Source: Cordylochernes scorpioides
Lineage: Eukaryota; Arthropoda; Arachnida; Pseudoscorpiones; Chernetidae
DNA length: 64,000 bases
Assembly (NCBI GenBank): GCA_030710605.1
Contig: CP092877.1
Coordinates: 37,620,990-37,684,989 of the forward strand
Reading direction: 5' to 3'
Shown: positions 41,963 to 51,384 of the stretch, piece by piece
How positions within the stretch are numbered: the stretch's first letter is position 1
Layout of the letters: each line of letters opens with the position of its first letter
Notes under the pieces: generated by a model
Seen by the model: only the letters and a program-made list of their open reading frames with translations
The model's database searches: none
Told to the model about the DNA's origin: nothing
Translations under genes and position numbers: made by a program

Positions 41963-42718
41963 TATAATTGTTATAATTGAAGAAACAAATTGATATTTTT
42001 GGAAGAGCGATTGCTCGAAACACATTATATATTTATAAATTTATGTAATTCTGCTGTCTTCAAACCTTATGTTCATAGTTCATCTACCCATTCGAATTTT
42101 GATAACAGATGGCGCGCTAATGCATCATAATTCTTATATTGTAATTTATATATTCTATCATAGTATCATATTTTTAAAATTTAATTGTTTTTATTCATTA
42201 ATCTGCTTACAAATCTCTCTCATTATTTATATACGTTTATTACGGTGGTGGTGGTGCTTATCTCCATGGGTAAACCAATTCCTGAAGTCCTCTCCTCTTC
42301 AATTGTGCGATGGTAGTTATAAGGCCTGGAAAATAGGTCCTCTATTGTCAGTTCTGAACATGATAAGATATACTCCGGAGAAACTTTGAACTATCTTTTT
42401 AGTTTTTTATCCGTTCGTATAAAAGGTAAACGGTTAGTATTTCTTTATTCCCCTCTCTTTATTTAGTCTTAGATATTTTTTTCGCTTAGGATATTAAAGT
42501 AATTCTTACTAAGTTCTCTCGTGTTTGTGTTTGTCAAACTTCTTTTATGAACTGCAAATCAGAAATGAAAACGAACTTCAAAATTCGAGCGTCATCATGC
42601 CCTCATCTATAGGGTCGTCCTTTATTCATAAACACACCATAATTGCCAGAATTCGTTGAGTGACATTGGATGATCGTTTTCATAAAATTTTCAGAAATCC
42701 CATTAATTCCCCAAAAAT
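41963..42718. other. No gene; partial repeat of MITE flank
   Basis: The stretch 42096-42132 repeats the flank at 40503-40541 (TTCGAATTTTGATAACAGAT ... CTAATGCATCATAAT), so the Tc1 element and some DNA lie between two copies of that flank. Otherwise AT-rich. Confidence 0.45.
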
Positions 42719-42858
42719 TCCATCTCCGATGAGAGGACACCTTTCTACAAAGGACAGTTTTCATTTACAAAATTACAATTTTTACAATTTAGCATCTCTC
42801 CCTAAAGGACACTTTGGTTTTGCACTTAGGTGTTGTCTTTCACATAGAGGTTCTACTG
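42719..42858. mobile_element. pogo/Tigger-like MITE, copy 2 (left-truncated)
   Basis: Shares GAGAGGACACCTTTCTACAA, CTTTAC and CCTAAAGGACACTTTGGTT-type words with 36312-36487. Ends GGTTCTACTG at 42858 followed by TA. The left terminus is missing. Confidence 0.7.
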
Positions 42859-43279
42859 TATATTATTAAGTTTATTTTGCTTTGCATTAAAAGTATTTGA
42901 AGACAGTTGTTGAAATTTGTTCTATGTGTGTGATTGATAGGAATGGCTCTGAAGGATTTCGTTCTCAGTATCCAGATGTAGCTACGTATCCTGTTCAATA
43001 AAGTACATAGTGTAAGAAGTACATTTCAACAGCCTTATAACAATCTTGAAACACCTTATTTATTAGTCACAAAAAATCGAATAAGATTGAAATTTGAAAA
43101 GAAAAATGATTTAATAAAAAAAGAAATTTCATTGAATCTATATAAAAATCACAATATTGTTTCCACAGTTCTTGGAAATTTATTCCAAATTTCATTAGAT
43201 TCCAAACTTATTTAATATAAAAGGATATTTGATTTTGGGAATATTCTGGTTTTGATTAAACATTTTTTGAGGTAGATAA
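42859..43279. other. No recognisable feature
   Basis: AT-rich; nothing supported. Confidence 0.4.
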
Positions 43280-43515
43280 CAAGATATAAAGTTAATTTTT
43301 TTTGAAGGATACAGAGGCAATTTTTTTCACACCTTGTATTGCGTGTTTCTTTAATAAAGGTCACTGTAATATCTTTCATAGTTATTGTATGAATTATGAT
43401 ATACCTGTTAAAAGGTACAACTTCCTTAAGTTTTGTCTATGAGTGTATATTTTAGAGTTATTGTATAAATCCTGATATACATGCTAAAAGGTAAAACTTC
43501 CTTAAGTTCCATTAT
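43280..43515. repeat. Interspersed repeat family B, copy 2
   Basis: Counterpart of 15190-15660. The last block (GATATAC.TG.TAAAAGGTA) is tandemly duplicated here (about 43398 and 43470). Confidence 0.5.
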
Positions 43516-43849
43516 TAGAAACTTTTTTTTTTAATTTTATAATGAGATGGAGCACCCCCCCCCCCCTCCACTCCTTATTACGTGTACATAAGCTTTTTTC
43601 AGAAAAGTAGAAATATAAATAGCGATACATAGAGATAAATCCCTTTATTCCATTTTATCGCTCTGAGTTATAATCAACTTAGTATTTTATTAACTTTATA
43701 TATAATTTAGAGTACCTTGGTGTATGTATGTATGCCTGTTTGTTTCTGGGATTCGGCTTCTATACATGTAAATTAGTTTTATTGAAATTTCGCCTATCTG
43801 TCTAAAAAGTACAGAAAGTGTAATAGGCTATTTATTTTTTATAATTACA
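43516..43849. other. No gene; contains a C-run
   Basis: A poly-C tract (43554-43566) and AT-rich surroundings. Confidence 0.4.
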
Positions 43850-44402
43850 ATTATATTCTCGCAATGAGTATTTTTTTTTATTTAAAAATGCTAGCTTTCA
43901 AGCGTTATTCGTTCTTCAACGGGCTTACAAAAATATCGACTTAATCCCACTAGAAATATTTACAAAAACAAAAAACAAACGAACGCGCGCCGCGTGGATA
44001 TTTATAACTGAAAATTTTGAATTGGTTTGTAATTTAACTATATTATATATTTAATGGAATATATCTATTTCAATTTTTAGGGCATCCAGAACATATAAAA
44101 TTAATCTATTGATTTCTTCTGAGATATCGGTATTGTGATGGTAAATCTATTTTTCTGTTTATGCTGTTGTATTCATTGGAAACAAGAGATTATAAAAGTA
44201 ATCGTTGAAATTTGCTCTTAATGTCTTTGTAGTGGCATTTCGTTTGTGTTATGTTAAATTGGTGACCGGTTTGTGCAATATGTTGATAGATCATAGAACG
44301 TTGGTCTTTTGTTCTGATATTTCTGTTATGTTCGTTTAGTCTAACTTGTATCGATCTTCCTGTCTCACCTATGGTTTGAATTTTAGGTTCCAGTTGTTTT
44401 TC
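43850..44402 (-). repeat. Inverted partial copy of PLE 3' region
   Basis: This arm is the reverse complement of 45165-45735, apart from a loss of roughly 50 bases near 44377. It carries the end of the endonuclease ORF, the 3' UTR and the tail motif. A 5' partial copy in inverted orientation is a well-known outcome of PLE insertion. Confidence 0.85.
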
Positions 44403-44424
44403 AACTTTTCCGGAGATTAACGGA

Positions 44425-44847
44425 TTGGTTAAAATGTTTCAGACCTGTTTGAACATGATCAACTTTACCTTTGAAGGGAATCTTTATCAGCAAATATGTG
44501 GGTCTCCCATGGGTAGTCCACTATCCCTTGTAGCAGCTGAAGTCGTCATGAGAAAACTGGATAAATGGATCAATGATCAGAAAAATCTAAAAATATGGTG
44601 GAGATATGTTGATCACATAATTTGTGAATATCACCACGAAGATGATCTTTTGATTTTAGAAACCTTGCATAAGTATAATAGCCACCTTAAATTTACTATG
44701 GAATCTGAACGCAATCAAGTACAACCATACCTGGATATTATTGTAATTAGAACTTCTGAAAGATACCATACTACAGTTTATTATAAACAAAATTTAAAAC
44801 CTTCATATTTACACTTCAGATCATACAATCCAATAGGACATAAATAA
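44425..44847 (+). pseudogene. Canonical PLE reverse transcriptase, C-terminal half
   Basis: Contains RT motif B (CGSPMGSPLSLVAAEVVM) and motif C, where the catalytic YVDD reads YVDH (WWRYVDHI), removing one metal-binding Asp. LKFTMESE and YLDIIVIR follow, typical of PLE RTs. The N-terminal RT motifs are absent and a stop is at 44845. Non-functional. Confidence 0.85.
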
Positions 44848-45500
44848 CAGTTGTCAAAACGCTTACTAAAAGAATCCAAAACCATTGCTCCCTGCCTGTT
44901 TTTAAGAAGCTGGAAAAAGAAAATATCCACAAAAACCTTAGCCTGAGAGGTTATTCTTCACAATTTATCAATAAACACAGTTTTTAACGCCTCGCCACAT
45001 AGAGCAGCTAAAATATATAGAAACAAATGCATTCTCCCTTATTCAAAATGTAATGAAAAAATAGCCCATATTCTTCGCAGACAAGGAATTCAAACGTATT
45101 TTAGTAACCATCAATCCATAGGTCAACTTCTTAGAAATCCCATAACTAAATCGGAAAAACAACTGGAACCTAAAATTCAAACCAATGCAATTTACTCAAT
45201 TCAATTCCAAGACTGCAATTCTACCTACATAGGTGAGACAGGAAGATCGATACAAGTTAGACTAAACGAACATAACAGAAATATCAGAACAAATGACCAA
45301 CGTTCTATGATCTATCAACATATTGCACAAACCGGTCACCAATTTAACATAACACAAACGAAATACCACTACAAAGACATTAAGAGCAAATTTCAACGAT
45401 TACTATTATAATCTCTTGTTTCCAATGAATACAACAGCATAAACAGAAAAATAGATTTACCATCACAATACCGATATCTCAGAAGAAATCAATAGATTAA
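44848..45500 (+). pseudogene. Canonical PLE linker and C-terminal GIY-YIG endonuclease, frameshifted
   Basis: Downstream of the RT fragment, other-frame text continues the protein: HILRRQGIQTYFSNHQSIGQ (linker), then AIYSIQFQDCNSTYIGETGR with the IY...YIG core and RLNEHNRNI, then HIAQTGHQFN. Stops near 45407 and 45493 end it. The EN follows the RT here, the reverse of the Naiad order. Confidence 0.8.
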
Positions 45501-45790
45501 TTTTATATGTTCTGGATGCCCTAAAAATTGAAATAGATATATTCCATTAAATATATAATATAGTTAAATTACAAACCAATTCAAAATTTTCAGTTATAAA
45601 TATCCACGCGGCGCGCGTTCGTTTGTTTTTTGTTTTTGTAAATATTTCTAGTGGGATTAAGTCGATATTTTTGTAAGCCCGTTGAAGAACGAATAACGCT
45701 TGAAAGCTAGCATTTTTAAATAAAAAAGATAATCATTGTGAGAATATAATTGTAATTATAATACTTTTTCACAATTTCATCATGAATAGA
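45501..45790 (+). repeat. PLE 3' UTR and tail
   Basis: Ends in GTTGAAGAACGAATAACGCT then TGAAAGCTAG (45680-45712). Words recur at 18750, 29330 and 29470, so several fragments in the window derive from this family. Confidence 0.7.
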
Positions 45791-45845
45791 TATTTATTTT
45801 TTACTCTGAATTAATTAGAGAAATAATGCGTTGTATCTGAGAATT

Positions 45846-46225
45846 GTTGTTGTTGTCGTGTCCAATGAAGAGCCTCTATACATCTCTATCACAGCAGTCG
45901 CAATGTCCACTATCTTGGGTGTGTAAAGCTGCTGCTCTGGGTTCATGTCAATTTTCTGTTGTTGTTGTTTCGTGTCCAATGAAGAGCCTCAGATGTCTCC
46001 ATGCATCTCTATCACAGCAGCAGCAATGTCCACTATCTTGGGTGTGTAAAGCTGCTGCTCTTGGTAGTCAATTTTCTGCAAGGCTGCGGCCATTATTGGG
46101 CTTGAGAGCATGTGGTTGCTCTTCATTGGAAAATGGGTGCCGTTGCCACGTTAGTCACAACGGCACCCATTTTCCAATGAAGAGGAACCATATACTCTCA
46201 TGCCCAGCAATGGCCGCAGCCTTTC
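45846..46225 (-). repeat. Shuffled copies of a LINE ORF end
   Basis: On the minus strand the protein text AMAAA(L/F)QKID, QQLYTPKI-like and VIEMHGD-like occurs in two tandem, broken copies. The right part (46078-46220) is an inverted repeat around 46150 (arms with CACCCATTTTCCAATGAAGA). The same LINE end is colinear at 58779-58958. The plus-strand ORF across the region is an artefact. Confidence 0.65.
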
Positions 46226-46240
46226 AGAAAATTGATATGT

Positions 46241-46410
46241 GAGAATTTAAAACTATTATAGACGCGAATGATTCTTTTAAAAAATTAAACAATTATCTAC
46301 TGCAACGGAAAATTAATGGGAGGGCCTGACTTTATTCCAGTAAGGGCAGTAGAAATTGTTTAATTTGTAAAAGAATCATACGCGTCTATAATATTAGTTT
46401 CGAATTCTCA
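46241..46410. mobile_element. MITE family C, copy 2
   Basis: Arms GAATTTAAAACTATTATAGA and TCTATAATATTAGTTTCGAATTC with the same interior as 40309-40512. Confidence 0.7.
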
Positions 46411-46504
46411 AAACAGATGGTGCGCTAATGTACATTTTGTAATTTATTACAAAAATTTATTTAGACCTATCCAGATGAAAGCTTGCTGCAATATAGAGTA
46501 AGGT

Positions 46505-46680
46505 CATAAAAAGCGCGAAATCATAAGGCGAAAGGTTTCCTTCAATTTTTTTTAAAATAATTTTGCCGAGCGTTCTCGAGCATTACTGCCCTTCTACAAG
46601 GCAAAATAATTTTTAAAAAAACTTTATAAGAAACTATTCGCCTTATGATTTCACGCTTTTTATGAATTTGTTCTAGGCGA
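46505..46680. repeat. Foldback repeat (PLE-tail type)
   Basis: Arms AAAAAGCGCGAAATCATAAG and CTTATGATTTCACGCTTTTT enclose, on the minus strand, GTAGAAGGGCAGTAATGCTC, a degenerate relative of the tail at 60255-60292. Confidence 0.65.
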
Positions 46681-46954
46681 TTATATAACTCAAGATATAG
46701 AGTAAGGTCTCGACAGAATCTCTATCATACATCTAAACACGGAATCCCAATCATTTACCAGATAATATTCTAGGATTTTAAAACGATGATGGTAATAGTA
46801 ATAATTTATTAAATGAAATAATTAATTGAGAATATTTATTTGGATATATGAATATCTCACATATACCTTAATATAGAGTTTTATAAAAATAAATATAATC
46901 AATTAGTGTGTACGACATATATATATATTGAAAATTGAGCAATCCATAAATAAA

Positions 46955-47230
46955 TCTTTAACTAAAAGACATATATTGGATCAAAATATAATCTATTTTA
47001 CCATAATTTGAGTTGGCTGAACGGAAACCTTTATCAAGGTATTTTAACATTTTAATGAGTGTCAACAACAAACTCAGCGCCACATAACGGCAATCAAATA
47101 TTCTATTGGCGTTATGTGGCGCTGAGTTTGTTGTTGACACACATTAATATGTTGTAATACCTTGAAAAAGGTTGGCATTCAGCCAACTGAAATTTCGGTG
47201 AAATAAATGATATTTTGATCCAATATATGC
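46955..47230. repeat. Foldback repeat, arms about 95 bp
   Basis: GGCATATATTGGATCAAAAT-type ends face each other. The centre has AACAACAAACTCAGCGCCAC inverted around about 47100. The right arm contains a strong GGTTGGC/GCCAACT hairpin followed by GAAA (47167-47192). A single-arm relative is at 59800-60025, and an end fragment is at 57285-57390. Confidence 0.75.
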
Positions 47231-47744
47231 CTTTTAAATGAAATATATATATATATGTTGTATTGAAATATTTTATTTAAAAATGTTATATATTAAAATG
47301 TTATTTTATTTAAAATTATAATTTCATAGATATAAATACTCTGTTTTAATCGACCGCCAGAGGTCACGCTTATACTATAAATACTCATTGTTGTTCTTCC
47401 CCGTTGGCCAACCGGGGCTCAAAAATCATTCATTTTGGTTAGCAGCCCCGTAAAATAAAGATATTTTCTCTCTTCCCCGTTGGCCGACCCAAAACTTTTG
47501 TACATTATGTAAATATTATTTTGTTTCCTTATTCTACTCGCCCTAAGACAGGCAGTACTTTAATCAAATTATGTTTTTCATATATATCACTTTAGCTCAA
47601 ATAAAACAAACTCTGATCAAAACCATTTTTGTTATTATACTTTCAAGATTATTCAACCACGACTGCACCATCATTGCTTAATTCTCAAGATAACCAAAAT
47701 TAAGATAATCTCAACAATTCTAAATACAAGCAGAATATCTTTTT
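47231..47744. other. No recognisable gene
   Basis: Two copies of TTCCCCGTTGGCC (47397 and 47475) and mixed AT-rich sequence. Confidence 0.4.
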
Positions 47745-48060
47745 TTATATATAAGATATATATATATATATATAATTATAACAATAAATAGTTGTATAGT
47801 TTTATAGTTAAGTTTTCTATTAAAATTATCTTCATTATTTTGATTATTTAAATTCAAATTATAAAATTTGTAAATTGTTATTATTAATAGAAAACTTAAC
47901 TATAAAACTATACAACTATTTATTGTTATAATTAATTTAGATTTAGCTTGCTAATCTAACCAAATCTACTTGATATGATTTATCATTCTTATCAGTTTGC
48001 TCCTTGAGTTTTAAATGTAGAATCACTGTTATATTTTTATTATATAGTTTTTACACTATA
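47745..48060. repeat. Naiad 5'-end fragments, inverted and direct
   Basis: The direct part (about 47884-48060) matches the Naiad around 1640-1800 (GATTTAGCTTGCTAATCTAA, TATCAGTTTGCTCC, AGAATCACTGTTATA). The left part (47772-47823) is the exact inverse of 47884-47935. So a second Naiad insertion left a small palindromic fragment, bounded by (TA)n. Confidence 0.75.
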
Positions 48061-48117
48061 TATATATATATATAAATAACTATTTATTATTATATATATA
48101 TATATATACATATATAT
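48061..48117. repeat. (TA)n microsatellite
   Basis: Lies between the Naiad fragment and the 3' end of the ORF1-only LINE. Likely insertion target of both. Confidence 0.75.
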
Positions 48118-48185
48118 AACGCGAAAAACGGTCTTTATTCAGTTAAAAGAGGCAAATACAGTCGGCAGTCAGAGGGGAAGGGGCA

Positions 48186-48490
48186 TCAAGAAGGAGTCGA
48201 TCTATCTGTTGTAGTCTTTCCGTCTATTTCCATTTCTATACATGGCGGAGGGGTTGTCTTCACTTCTAGGGGAGTGGGCTTAGGTTTTTTATCTAGGTTC
48301 CTGTCTTCTTGTTGGTCAGAGTCGTGTTGAGACGCATTAAGCGGTCTCTTCTTCGTCGGGTATTTTGCATCGAGGATTGCATCGTATACTGCATTATACT
48401 TGTCGATCTCCGTTTGAATTAGCCTCAATTTGCCTATTTTATCGTTGAGTGCTCTTTTTTTGGTCGGTATTGAGGTCTCTGAAGTTTTTT
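48186..48490 (-). pseudogene. Frameshifted C-terminus of the LINE ORF1
   Basis: The overlapping frame reads NDKIGKLRLIQTEIDKYNAV then PTKKRPLNAS, lysine-rich like ORF1 tails, and ends at 48186. The switch point is an A-run, consistent with a one-base indel or a programmed shift. A single-base loss is the simpler explanation. Confidence 0.55.
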
Positions 48491-49842
48491 GACTTAAAAT
48501 CTTCACATTTCTTGAGGTAGCAGGAGTTCCTATACTCCAGGTCGGGGTGCAGTTCAAGCTGTTGACAGACCTTGGTCTGTCTAGAAATACCTGTCCTTTT
48601 GAATACCAACGCGATGATCCTTTCCATTTTAGGGTTGTCTCTGTGCTCGCAGTCTATCAACTCCCTCTGGAGTTGAGAGGAGTCCATCGACCACTGTGAG
48701 CATCTGGCTGATGTGTCTTCGTCAAAGTCCTCGGTTCCTGCGTCGGTCCTCGATTCAGAACACGGGTGGATGGCTGTTCCTCCACCAGGGGGGACTGGTT
48801 TTGTTTCTTCGTGGAATTCGGTTTCGAATTGCGAGGACGTCATTGATAAATCGGATTTGATGGAAAGAGCATCGTCATCTGACTCGTTTCCGTCTTTCGT
48901 TAGAATGGATTGTACGACAGGGATTTCGCTGGGGGGAGTCTCGAGATTGTCAGTTTCAGCAGAACTAGCGACGTTAATCCTTTTCACTTCAGTATTCATC
49001 GAGATATTCTTGGGAAGTGGGGTTTCGATTGTTTCTGAATAAGTTCTTGTGATGTTGGCTCTGATTTCCGGGTTGAATGGGCATTTGGATTTAATATGTC
49101 CATGTCTCTTACATCTCAGGCAGGTGATATCTTCTCCCACAAAGATCTTAAAAGTCCTTTTCATGTAGACGATTGGGATGATAGCCGGCATGTCAGTCGA
49201 TTCCTTTCTCTTCAACACGACCTCTCTTCTAAGAGATGAAAGGTGTTTGAAAAGGGGGTTCTCGGTGGGGAAAGGCAGGGGTCTGACGCTAAGGATCTCT
49301 CCAAAGGGCGCTAGGGCTTTGGTGACCTCTTCATCTGGGATGAAGGCAAGTATTCCTGAGAGAATATATTTCTTTGGGGGGTTGAATAGGGGCGTTGGGT
49401 AGATGGTGTTGCCTCTTACAGCAAAGCCGTTATTAATGAGTAGTAGGGCCTGTTCACCATCGGCAACCGACACAACGGCCTGGCCATTCATCTTTCCAAC
49501 CGAGTGGATGTTTTCGTGTCCAATGATTTTGGCTATAGAGGATAGGTGCTCCTCAGCACTGCACTCTGAGAGGGCGGTGAATTGGATGGTGGAGTTTATG
49601 TTTTTACTTCTTTTTTCGTATGTTTCTCTTCGAGATTCTTCAAATTTTTTCCACTCTTGAGGCGAAAATTGTCTTCTTTGGGTATGCAAATTGTCTTGCT
49701 GTTTGTTTTTCTTTTGAGATGGTAATTCAGCGATTGATGGCTTTGATGTAAATGAGATTTCTTCATGAGGGTGAGCGACCAATGAGACTACCGCAGCAGA
49801 TGACGTGTTTGATGACGCAACGACCAACTTGGCCGTTGCCAT
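48439..49842 (-). CDS. LINE ORF1 (gag-like, CCHC zinc knuckle)
   Basis: 467 codons from ATG at 49842 (context ACCATGG). Binds element RNA as a chaperone by analogy with other ORF1 proteins. An RRM-like central region (KKYILSGILAFIPDEEVTKA ... PFGEILSVRPLP) is followed by one zinc knuckle, CLRCKRHGHIKSKCP (Cx2Cx4Hx4C). The C-terminal third is acidic, Ser-rich and low complexity. The frame ends in 12 residues unlike the rest, just after an A6 run (about 48492), and the expected continuation lies in the next frame (48186-48557). Confidence 0.8.
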   Translation of the reverse strand: MATAKLVVASSNTSSAAVVSLVAHPHEEISFTSKPSIAELPSQKKNKQQDNLHTQRRQFSPQEWKKFEESRRETYEKRSKNINSTIQFTALSECSAEEHLSSIAKIIGHENIHSVGKMNGQAVVSVADGEQALLLINNGFAVRGNTIYPTPLFNPPKKYILSGILAFIPDEEVTKALAPFGEILSVRPLPFPTENPLFKHLSSLRREVVLKRKESTDMPAIIPIVYMKRTFKIFVGEDITCLRCKRHGHIKSKCPFNPEIRANITRTYSETIETPLPKNISMNTEVKRINVASSAETDNLETPPSEIPVVQSILTKDGNESDDDALSIKSDLSMTSSQFETEFHEETKPVPPGGGTAIHPCSESRTDAGTEDFDEDTSARCSQWSMDSSQLQRELIDCEHRDNPKMERIIALVFKRTGISRQTKVCQQLELHPDLEYRNSCYLKKCEDFKSKNFRDLNTDQKKSTQR

Positions 49843-50065
49843 GGTAATGATGCAAAGCTACGACTTGTAGCTTTGCTAAATTATGAAAAATAGGAAAATA
49901 TGAAATTTGATGAGATTCTTTGAGAGATGGGTTGAAATGATGCCTGGATTAAGGCGAACAAGATGATATGAAATTAGTTAAATAAAAATTGACTTTACGG
50001 GATGAAAAAGGCGAAAAACACGGAGCTCGTGCGACGCGTGGCCGCACGGTCAACGTCTATATATA

Positions 50066-50069
50066 TATA
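50066..50069. repeat. Gypsy target-site duplication, left
   Basis: TATA, matching 56643-56646. Because both lie in (TA)n the duplication is consistent but not decisive. Confidence 0.5.
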
Positions 50070-50467
50070 TGTCATAATATTTGGAAATATGTAAAATAAA
50101 ATGGCCTGTGTGGGAGTACAAGGAAAGAGGGAAGATAGCGAGGTTAACAAACAACCCCCTTGGTAAACAAGTATCACGACTTCATTATCTCCCCTAGGGG
50201 ACTTATCTTACTTAAAGCGGCTTATAAGCGGCTAGACGGGATGATCAAAGTGCAGTTCTCACCGAGGTGGCCTCGACGCCAGTTGTTCTAGGGGTTGTTC
50301 TGGGACCTTCTATCTTTCCTCCCCGATCTATTTCCTCACGGGTTTTTGCCTCTGGATCCTGTCTCCTGTGTGTCCTTACCACCCATCGCTCAACAACCAC
50401 GACTGCTTCTAGCCAACATGCCACACTGCATTCATCCAACAGCATAAACTACTACTACATTACCACA
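50070..50467 (+). repeat. Gypsy 5' LTR
   Basis: TGTCATAATATTTGG ... CATTACCACA. Identical by eye to 56245-56642. The sequence after it (TCGAAAGCCGACAGG) does not start with the common TGG, so I could not name the primer tRNA. Confidence 0.95.
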
Positions 50468-50523
50468 TCGAAAGCCGACAGGATAAGACCTGACCGGGAA
50501 ACAAATCCCTCATATACCAGAGT

Positions 50524-51384
50524 ATGATGAAAACAAGAAGCAATACCACGATGATCGAACAAACCCACAACCAAGTTCCACAAGAACCAACGACCGACTC
50601 TACTGTAGCCGCTTCCCTTCGAACTCTCACCCTCTGTCTCGACCAACTTTTAAACCGTGAGTCTGAAGAAACAATCACCTACGACGGAGATGAACCTGCC
50701 GCACACTTCTTCTCACAACTTGAGTCTCAGCCGAACTTCCACAACTTAGAGCCAGCACGCCAAGCTCGAAAGGCTCTATCATCACTCAGAGGCGAACCTC
50801 GCAAAATTGCACAAGACTTAGCGCTACTCAATAAGACTTATGAAGAGGTCAAAGAGTCACTCTGCGCCGTCTATCCCCGACGCCCTAGCTTCACCCTTCA
50901 AGAGTTCTATGAACTTAAATGCACGTCGATGGCCGAGATCGAGACCTACTACAAGAACAAGGTCCGAATAGGATTGGCGATCAACCTCCCTAAGAGTGCC
51001 ATCGTGCAAGCACTATCCAACGGTGTGCCACGTAACTATGGCAACCTTTTAAAGATGGCACAACCCTCGGGACCAGAAGAATGGTTGTGCTTAGCCCAAC
51101 AGCTGACCTACGAAGGGGATAACACCAGCACTAAAGCTGCCCAACAACGATCACCGCGCCAGAGCAGAACACCTTCCACCACCGTGGACAAGACCCCACC
51201 ATATCCTTGCCGTTACTCTGGCGGACAACACTGGCACGCACAGTGTCAGCAGCGAGGGCCCTACCAGCGGACTTTTTGGACCTTTACACCTGCGGTCCAC
51301 AGCGTCGAGCAACCCCAAAGATCGACTGGGCCTGCAGGTGTCTACGAGACCGCAGCAACGACGAGCTCGGGAGAAACCAAGTAA
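50524..51384 (+). CDS. gag: Gypsy Gag
   Basis: 286 aa from ATG at 50524. The N-terminal part (residues about 55-190) has the retrotransposon gag fold pattern (AAHFFSQLES, LSSLRGEPRKIA, YYKNKVRIGLAI). A single zinc-knuckle-like motif lies at 229-241: C229-x2-S232-x3-H236-x4-C241. The second cysteine is replaced by serine, which should weaken zinc binding. It overlaps pol by 47 bases, with pol in the +1 frame relative to gag. Packages element RNA in virus-like particles. Confidence 0.9.
   Translation: MMKTRSNTTMIEQTHNQVPQEPTTDSTVAASLRTLTLCLDQLLNRESEETITYDGDEPAAHFFSQLESQPNFHNLEPARQARKALSSLRGEPRKIAQDLALLNKTYEEVKESLCAVYPRRPSFTLQEFYELKCTSMAEIETYYKNKVRIGLAINLPKSAIVQALSNGVPRNYGNLLKMAQPSGPEEWLCLAQQLTYEGDNTSTKAAQQRSPRQSRTPSTTVDKTPPYPCRYSGGQHWHAQCQQRGPYQRTFWTFTPAVHSVEQPQRSTGPAGVYETAATTSSGETK

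Larger units (their letters stand above)
48118..50060 (-). mobile_element. ORF1-only LINE (HAL1-like)
   Basis: On the minus strand: about 220 bases of 5' leader, a gag-like ORF1 (49842-48439, continuing in another frame to 48186), a short 3' UTR with AATAAA (about 48137), and a junction with (TA)n at 48117. No ORF2 or room for one. The leader ends at another (TA)n at about 50060, where the Gypsy element begins. The natural limits at both sides argue that ORF2 is missing by structure, not by truncation in the window. Confidence 0.65.

Noticed and set aside
45844-46242. 132-aa plus-strand ORF with two similar halves
   Set aside because: It is the antisense of repeated LINE-end fragments.
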